In this document: in pieces, positions 57,377 to 64,000 of the stretch
How the letters are laid out: the number at the start of each line of letters is the position of its first letter
Numbering within the stretch: the first letter of the stretch is position 1
NCBI GenBank assembly: GCA_030295235.1
Contig: AP026144.1
Coordinates: 248,001-312,000, forward strand
Direction: 5' to 3'
DNA: 64,000 nucleotides
From: Fistulifera solaris
Taxonomy: Eukaryota; Bacillariophyta; Bacillariophyceae; Naviculales; Stauroneidaceae
The notes under the pieces: generated by a model
What the model saw: the letters and a program-made list of their open reading frames with translations, nothing else
Told to the model about the DNA's origin: nothing
The model's database searches: none
Position numbers and translations under genes: made by a program

Positions 57377-59901
57377 TTACTGTTTCACCTCAAGAGCCAC
57401 TACATCTCCAGCATCCCTATTTTCAAAGTCATCTTCCATATCCCCCTCCGCGTCCACATTACTATCACTGCGCATTCGTTGACGTTTAGACGGAGTACCC
57501 TCCGTTAAATCGTCGATGTGGAGCGATCCGGAGTAGGAAGCCAGGATTGCAGTTGCCTGTTCCTCGGTGACTCCAAGTTCGCGAATCTCCTCACTCAACC
57601 GCATTTTAAGACTTTTTTAAATCCGATCGCATCTCCAAGACAAATGACTCTACTTTAGCCGCTCTCTCTTGCGTCGATCCAAGAGTTCGCTCGTTCATCA
57701 CTCGTATGCGCCGTTGACGTTGCAGTTTGTTCCTTAAGTGGTTCACCTTGGCTTGGAGCAAAATCTTGTCTTCACTCAGACTTTCCATCACGGCCATCTC
57801 TTTGGGTACGCTACGATTGTTTCGAATCCCAACAACTCCGTGGCCGTCGAATAAGGGATGCTCTATTGCTTTCTCTAATTCTTCGATACTTTTTGATAGT
57901 AACAGGTTGCCACGGCCATGAGCTGAAGGCAACAGCTCTGCCCCAAAAGGCAAAAGTCGGCGTTTTCTGAGAACCGATGACGCCTCTTTTTCATCACTTT
58001 CGTCTGTTTCCATGGTTGACTCTGCACGTTTGTCATCATCTTCGTCATAGACGCAAGCCATAGCCGCGAGATCAAGAACAGGCGCTACAGCCTTTGCTGT
58101 CTCGTGCATTTCTTTCCATCGAGCTGCAAGACGTTCATCAGAAAGCAATGCAGGGTCTTCCGTTATCTTGAGCGTTTCCAAAGGAAAGTAAGCAACACCG
58201 TATGGGAGCTGAACACCAATACGCGGAGAACGAACCCCATGAACTCCAGACTTCTCCTTCACTTTACCAGCAGGCGACTTCTTCTTGTTTACCTCTGGAG
58301 CAGAATCATTTTTCAAACTAGCATCAATTTCGCCTACGGGGGATGAGGAATCAATATCCATGGTGTCGCCATCTGACTCTTTGGCGTTTCCCTCTGTTGA
58401 CGAAGATTTCTTTTCCGTGAGGGGGGTCCGACGGGTGGAACACCACAACGTTGCCTTCTCCGTACGGCGAAACAACCTTTTCTCCAGGTACAATCCACGC
58501 ACTCGCGATCTTTTCGGGCTGAATCAGTGTCGAACTATCCCAATTAGCAAAATTGGCAGCACCAACACCACCGGCCCCCTTGGCTAATTTCGATTCTTCT
58601 AGGACATACGATTCAAAGTTATATCCTTTGGCTTTCAACTCATCACCGCGTGCCTTCAGAACATTCAAGACATCGCGCATCGCAACATTTCCTTTACCTG
58701 CCCCACGATTGCGAGTCCGAGTACTTAATAAATCGGCTTCCTTCACGCATTCTTGTTGAACAGCCGCAAGCTCTTGATTCAGAGCATTCATCTCTTCATT
58801 GATATTCCGCAAATAATGTAGAAAATGACCGCGGAGTTGATTCTCCACCGTCTGTATGCGGTTTAATTCATCTTGTGTTTTGCAAAGCTCTTGTTGGGTC
58901 CTTTGCACCGTCTTACGATAGTTGTTCAAATCAACTTCAATGTCCGAGGGCGAACGCTCCCATCGAAGCAACCTGTGCTTTTTCTTGGCTCCCACGGATT
59001 CTGGTGGACGTGGCGGATCGAACGCCGCCACATATTCGACTTCACGAGGCGAGCGTCTCGGAATCTTGTTGTCCTTGGCTTGCGGTTTCTCAGTTGGTGG
59101 AGCTACAAACACGGACGAAGGAAGACTATAATCCGTCGTCCCCAGACGGATCGTCCTACCACCCAAGCGAATGATATCCGACATTCGTTCGTCTTCCGAA
59201 GGAGGAACAGATCCGCCTGTACCAACGTCGTCCAAAGACATGGCCGCATCACCGTCATTGTCCGCATTCGCCCCATCATCTGAGCCTCGTCGGCTCGCGG
59301 TTTTTCTCTTGTTCAAATTGGCCGTGACACCACTGGCCGTCGTTTGCAGAGCACGTGCCAAGCTGAGATCACCTTTGACTTCGTGTTTGCGGAGAGCATG
59401 CATCCCGCTGACATTCGGAATATACCGCGTCCGCGTGCGACGCTCTTCCTCCGTCAAGGAGTCCGATAAGAAGGACTCACGCAGATTGGCCGACGGAATC
59501 GCCAAATCCATACCAACATCATCCGTTCCGGCCATACTTTCGTTTGCCAAGCGATCCAGCGGATCCGTTAAGTTCTCCGCAGCTCGACCTCTCGTACTGT
59601 ACGTCACTTCCGACTGCGGCTTATGTGCTGGCTCTTTTGCTTTTGTCGCTTGTTCTTTCGTAGTGTCACCTAAATTCGCGTCCGCTGGACCTTCAATGTT
59701 TTCTGTTCCCTCCAGATCCTCTCCAGCATCCATTTCTGTATCGTCTTGCGATTCTTCTTCATTGGTAGGAGATTTCGTGTCGATGCGTTCTTCGTGATTG
59801 ATTTCTTCTTGAATGTCTCCTTCACTGGTGTCGTCGGCAATTTCTCCTTCTTCAAAGACTTCACCTTCTTCAGCCTCTGCGGCGGGATAATCACGTTCCA
59901 T
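57377..59901 (-). CDS. Large acidic nuclear-looking coiled-coil protein with two PYG modules
   Basis: About 840 residues, no intron. The N terminus is a long Glu/Asp-rich region (AEEGEVFEEGEIADD). Residues ~330-420 form a coiled coil (YRKTVQRTQQELCKTQDELNR, EEMNALNQELAAVQQE). Two short beta modules follow: IVPGEKVVSPYGEGNVVVF and RIGVQLPYGVAYFPLETL. The second half has basic clusters (VLRKRRLLPFG, NKLQRQRRIRV). It ends with an EEQATAILASYSG segment of UBA-like rhythm. One C is missing near 58433 and one A is extra near 57617. I do not recognise the family; the paired PYG modules may form one Tudor-like or SH3-like barrel. Confidence 0.68.
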
Positions 59902-60558
59902 ATTCTAAACAAGAGATCAGAATGAGTGATTATGCACAAATAATAAGGTGTAATGAAAAGAAAATTGCAGCCGGAGGAATGATACCTTCCGTGACTACCC
60001 TGGTATAGCAACATGCAGCGACGTCCATCTTTGACGACTTGTGTGTGACACTGACTTGACTCTCTATCATCGCTATCTAATGTAGTAGGAAAAGAAAACT
60101 TACTCTAGTGGTTTCAATCAGACTTGTTTGTGTCAAACGCAACGAAGAAAAATGAACGATTCTGTAAGGACAATCATAACACCGACGACAATGAAATGCA
60201 GTAGTTGTTTCGCGTCGTTAGTATTAGTAGTATTCGTTATTCGTTCGGCATATAATTGAATGTTTGTCGATGTCCGATCTGTCCGTCGACGGACAATGCG
60301 AAGGCTGGTCGTCTTGTCGCCTCCCGCACCCATCAGTTCAAACCTCACCATCACAACATCCCAACAAAACGTCGTCATCCGACAAACGACAAAAGAAATT
60401 CCGTCCTTCCTATTTTGTTGTTTAATTATCATTCGAAAGACTTGCAGCGATCAATTCAAGCTATTTGTTGTTCTGATACAAGAATCAATTGCTGTCATCC
60501 TTGTCCCTTTTCCTTCGATTATTCACAATTTTTGTTGAATAATCATCGTTTCTCCAGG
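59902..60558. other. Divergent promoter region between the PYG-module gene and the MiaB fusion
   Basis: The MiaB frame remains open upstream of 60559 as far as 60256, but the signal-peptide Met at 60559 is the plausible start; the upstream part lacks protein-like character. No other gene is seen. Confidence 0.4.
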
Positions 60559-62590
60559 ATGAAACTCATCACAACTTTATTACACTTTCTGTGGGTGTCA
60601 AGCGTATCTTCCTTTTATTTAAATCCTCGTTACACTCGACAACAAAACACGCAATTACAAGCGACTGTATCATCCAAAACACCCCTGCCCAAATATCCCA
60701 CCGCACGAGGAGATGATGTCGATGCCCGTCGGATTATTGCCACAGGTGCCGGTCGTTTGCATTTAACGGCCGTGCGATTGCATCATATATTGCTCGCGAC
60801 CGAAGAAATGGCAGCGGCGAGTTTACATGAATTGCGGAGTGGATCGGTCTCCTTTGCCGAACTGGCGGAACAAGTCAGTGCTTGCGTGGTCACGCGCCCG
60901 AAACAGGGAGAACTCGGTTGGGTTTCCGTCACCGAAGATCCTTCCAGTAGTAACAGTAGTGCAGAGGATCCACCCGAATCCCCGAATGCTCACTTGGATG
61001 AATTCTTTCCGAGAGAAGCTCGAGAAAAGTTGCTTCTCATTACCACCAAGCCCGGTGATGTCGTTATGGTACCGTCACATTTGGGATATCATTTGGTACA
61101 AGTCGTAGATGTCATGGCTAATGTTCGGAAAATGGCGAGTCAACGCAAGAGGCGAACGAATGGATCCAACCTCTTGGAGGCCCTCCGTCGTGACACGGAT
61201 TTGACCTATAAAATGGAAACAATGGGTTGTCAAATGAACACGGCCGATGCGGAACGCATGGAAGGTCAGTTGCAAGACTTGGGATTGCGACCTTCGGAAG
61301 AAGGACAAAATCCAGATGTCATTGTATTAAATACTTGTTCGATTCGTGATCACGCCGAACAAAAAGTGTATTCGTATTTAGGACCGTACGCGAAACGAAA
61401 ACGAAATGGTGAAGATGTCACCATTGTCGTGGCGGGCTGTGTTGCGCAACAAGAAGGAGAGGCATTGTTGAGAAAAGCACCGGAAATTGATTTAGTCATG
61501 GGACCACAGTATGCGAATCGCATCGGAGACTTGCTCGAGGATGTCGCCAACGGCAATCAGGTGGTCGCTACGGAAGCAACTCACATTATGGAAGACTCCA
61601 CCAAACCGCGTCGCCAGTCATCCGTTGCCGCGTGGGTCAATGTCATTTACGGTTGCAATGAGCGTTGTGCGTTCTGTATTGTTCCAACGACACGAGGCGT
61701 TGAACAATCGCGTCCCGTAGAAAGTATTGTCGCCGAAGTCGAAGAGTTGGTCGCGCAAGGTTTCAAAGAGGTGACACTTTTGGGTCAGAATATTGATGCC
61801 TACGGTCGTGATATGATTCCCAAACGCAAATTTTCGGATTTAATACGAATTGTGGGAGGCATCCCTGGCTTGGAACGCCTTCGGTTTGTGACATCTCATC
61901 CTCGGTACATGTCTTTGGGTGTGGTGGATGCGGTTGCCGAAACTCCCACGGCCTGTGAAAGTTTCCACATTCCCTTTCAAAGCGGATCGAATCGAATTCT
62001 GGCCGCTATGGGGCGCGGTCACACCCGCGAAAAGTATCTTTATATTGTGGAGAGGATTCGATCCGTAAGTTCTCTGTGCGGTGTCGTATTTGCTGCGGTC
62101 TTTTGATGTGAAGACAAATCTCACCGTGTATTCTCTTTCATTGCAGGTAATACCCGACGCATCCATCACAGCAGATGTTATAGTTGGTTTTCCGGGCGAA
62201 ACAGAAGAAGATTTTCAAGAGTCATTGGCACTCATGGAAGAAGTGAGATTCGATAACGTCCACACCGCCGCGTACTCCCCACGACCGAACACACCGGCCG
62301 CCACCATGGAAGATCAAGTTCCGGATCATGTGAAGAAAGATCGTCTCAGTCGAATCAATGACGTGAACAAGCGTATTGCTGTAGAACGCCGAGCGGCATT
62401 GGTGGGTAAGACATTGGAAATTTTGGTAGAGGAGCGCAACATCCGAAATCCAATACAAGTTCTGGGACGAACTCGTCAAGGATTCACTTGCTATATGACT
62501 GGGGATATTGATGAATTACGCGGAAAGACGGTACAAGCGGAAATAACGTCCGCTAAAAACTTTCATCTTGTGGGTAGAATAGTTGTTTGA
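60559..62590 (+). CDS. Plastid-targeted parvulin-MiaB fusion (tRNA methylthiotransferase)
   Basis: About 649 residues; intron 62065-62146. Signal peptide [18 protein letters not shown] is followed by FYLNPR, a diatom plastid junction. Residues ~74-185 are a parvulin-type rotamase: [69 protein letters not shown]. From ~215 comes MiaB: three N-terminal cluster cysteines ([31 protein letters not shown]), the radical-SAM [15 protein letters not shown] (~365), [11 protein letters not shown], and a C-terminal TRAM domain. MiaB adds the 2-methylthio group to i6A37 of tRNAs reading UNN codons. The intact frame crosses both domains in one exon, so the fusion is real. Confidence 0.93.
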
Positions 62591-62762
62591 TAAATGCTCA
62601 GCTTTCTACATTTACGTTGATTGATAATAATTCGAATGAGGGTCTAGAACCCTTTTGCTCTTGCTAGTTTCTGTACAAGTGGTAAGATTTGTTTGTTCAA
62701 AACAATCATGACGTCAAAGCACGTTGAGTACTTGAAGAGAGCTCATCACCAGAGCGAGTGCG

Positions 62763-62783
62763 TCTCTCTCTCTCTCTCTCTCT
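62763..62783. repeat. TC dinucleotide microsatellite
   Basis: A run of about ten TC units lies directly after the Myb gene stop codon (on the minus strand a GA run begins its 3' flank). It is likely length-variable. Confidence 0.9.
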
Positions 62784-63653
62784 TACATGGGCAAGTCCCC
62801 ATAGTGCGCCGTCCACAACTGAGGCGTGGGAAGTGCACCCAGCGGCTGTAGCGGATGAGACGTCCCAGCCGCAAAGAACGAAGCCGCTAGAGCGGACGGC
62901 AACGTGACGGATGTCGGATCGTACACTTCTGATTTCGTCGGAGGTCTCGGCGGAGCAGCCAATTGACATAGCGCCGATGCTGCAATGATGTGCTCTCGTC
63001 CTTCCGGGACGGTTTCGGTCGTTTTTTGACGTTTGCGACGAGACGATGTCGGAGATGGCTCGGGGTTCGTATCGAACACGCCAGCTTGTATTATTTTCGG
63101 GTCCAATACTTCATTGAAACCGGTCAGAAGCATTTGCAGTCGACCAACATTTTCTTCTAAACGACGAAACACGTGCTCTCCTTCTTTCAATCGCTTGAGA
63201 ACCTTTTGAGCGTGTGATTTGATTTGCACCAGTGATCTTTGAGGAAGAGAACATGACAGTTTATGTGAGAAAGTGATTGATAAAAACATGAAGGAAACAA
63301 ACGTTTGACGAAAGCATAACAGCTATCGCTAGACAAGGTGACTTACCGATCAGGTAGATAATCACTCATCTTCTTCCATCTAAAAGAGAGAGAAAAAAAG
63401 CATCGTGTCAGTTTCTTCACACTATAACCAGCCAGAATATTCAACAACACTCTTTGTAGACGTACCGTCCCTTGCCATATTTGCGCAAACCATACAAAAA
63501 CAATATCTTTTCATCCAAAGTCCAACGACCGGTACGTTTGGCCACCGTGTTTTGCGCCATCAGAGAAGCCGACAATGCTTCAATGGTAGAAATCGACGTG
63601 TCCTTTTCTATATTCGACAAGGCTAACGCCGAAAACGAATTCGGATTGAACAT
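62783..63653 (-). CDS. Single-repeat Myb transcription factor (SHAQKYF class)
   Basis: Three exons; introns 63380-63465 and 63237-63346; exon 2 is only 33 nt. About 226 residues. Spliced together the domain reads GRWTLDEKILFLYGLRKYG, KGRWKKMSDYLPDRSLVQI and KSHAQKVLKRLKEGE: three regularly spaced Trp/Tyr/Leu core residues and the SHAQK recognition helix, with VL where the class usually has YF. The tail has basic SSRRKRQK (nuclear signal-like) and Ala/Pro-rich sequence. Plant and diatom members of this class are DNA-binding regulators. The first Met at 63653 is plausible, but an upstream exon is possible. Confidence 0.88.
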
Positions 63654-64000
63654 GTTGCCGGCGCTAGTTTACTATGAATGAATCGGCGTTTTGAAAAGGA
63701 CGAAATGATGAATGTCAATCTCCCAAAATTGTGAAGTGAATGCTTCTGATTGTGTCCGTCGGAATAGGAATAATTGAAACCACTTTGAACTGCACATGCA
63801 AAGTGATCAACAAAGGTGTTTGTGAGATGGTTTGTTTCTCAAAGCTTCGTTTGCTTACTAGTTGGCGAATCAATATTTGCAGTCGTACCTGGTAGTTTTT
63901 TGATGTATGCGCCTCAATGGCAAGGATACCTTCTACCTTCCTCACCGCGGCCGCCGGGGGTATCTTTCATCTTTCTCTCTCTCTCGTTGGAGGAGAACCC
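63654..64000. other. Right-edge sequence without a supported gene
   Basis: 5' flank of the Myb gene. It has a TACCTGGTAG motif near 63888 and a TC-rich run near 63970-63990. A 76-codon minus frame at 63715-63945 has no recognisable content; it could be an unseen 5' exon, but there is no support. Confidence 0.35.

Noticed and set aside
1-64000. Retroelement, viral copy, CRISPR or bacterial-type operon content
   Set aside because: I looked for reverse-transcriptase, integrase, capsid and long terminal repeat signs and for regularly spaced direct repeats with unique spacers, and saw none. Gene structure with introns is eukaryotic throughout.

Overview
The window looks like nuclear DNA of a photosynthetic stramenopile, most likely a diatom; I cannot name the species. 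The evidence is of four kinds. Genes are compact, with zero to three GT-AG introns of 63-177 bp. Three proteins begin with a signal peptide ending at a conserved Phe, as in diatom plastid presequences (genes at 10730, 50937 and 60559). There is a single-repeat Myb of the SHAQKYF class. The rest is ordinary eukaryotic housekeeping: SMC6, COX11, OSCP, PAM16, USB1, YL1 and GCP3.

Left part (1-10.7 kb): a 1.8-kilo-residue ATPase of the sacsin/GHKL type, carrying a CUE-like segment and a C-terminal HExxH motif, sits between two decayed copies of one LRR-like gene family lying in opposite orientation. 10.7-22.3 kb: a plastid membrane protein, an intron-containing tRNA-Pro(UGG), a class 3 lipase, SMC6, an unknown gene, and a protein with two complete CaMK-type kinase domains. 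22.3-37.2 kb: a Ser/Arg-rich protein, a repeat-filled 1.4 kb gap, COX11, a coiled-coil protein, OSCP, an unknown nuclear-looking protein, PAM16, a CaMK with a myristoylation/palmitoylation-type N terminus, a DUF1764 protein and a PIN-like carrier.

37.9-64 kb: a ~2,160-residue formin with six tandem CCDC53-like motifs before FH2, USB1, a four-exon unknown gene, YL1/Vps72, an SPX-only protein, a plastid protein, a hairpin mini-element pair, a Dbp3-like DEAD-box helicase, a small membrane protein, gamma-tubulin complex component GCP3, a nuclear-looking coiled-coil protein, a plastid parvulin-MiaB fusion and the Myb factor. Mitochondrial assembly and import genes (COX11, OSCP, PAM16) cluster loosely in 25-32 kb, but each seems to have its own promoter and I see no operon-like logic.

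A key caveat runs through everything: about thirty places in otherwise well-conserved genes need a one-base frame change, mostly one base too few in a short homopolymer. They occur even in essential motifs, such as the SMC6 ABC signature. I read most of these as sequencing or consensus errors, so CDS entries are given as whole gene spans across them. Intergenic DNA carries three repeat signatures: GTAC-core palindromes, a TGACT...AGTCA hairpin family, and an 80-bp mini-element with ~25-bp inverted ends.
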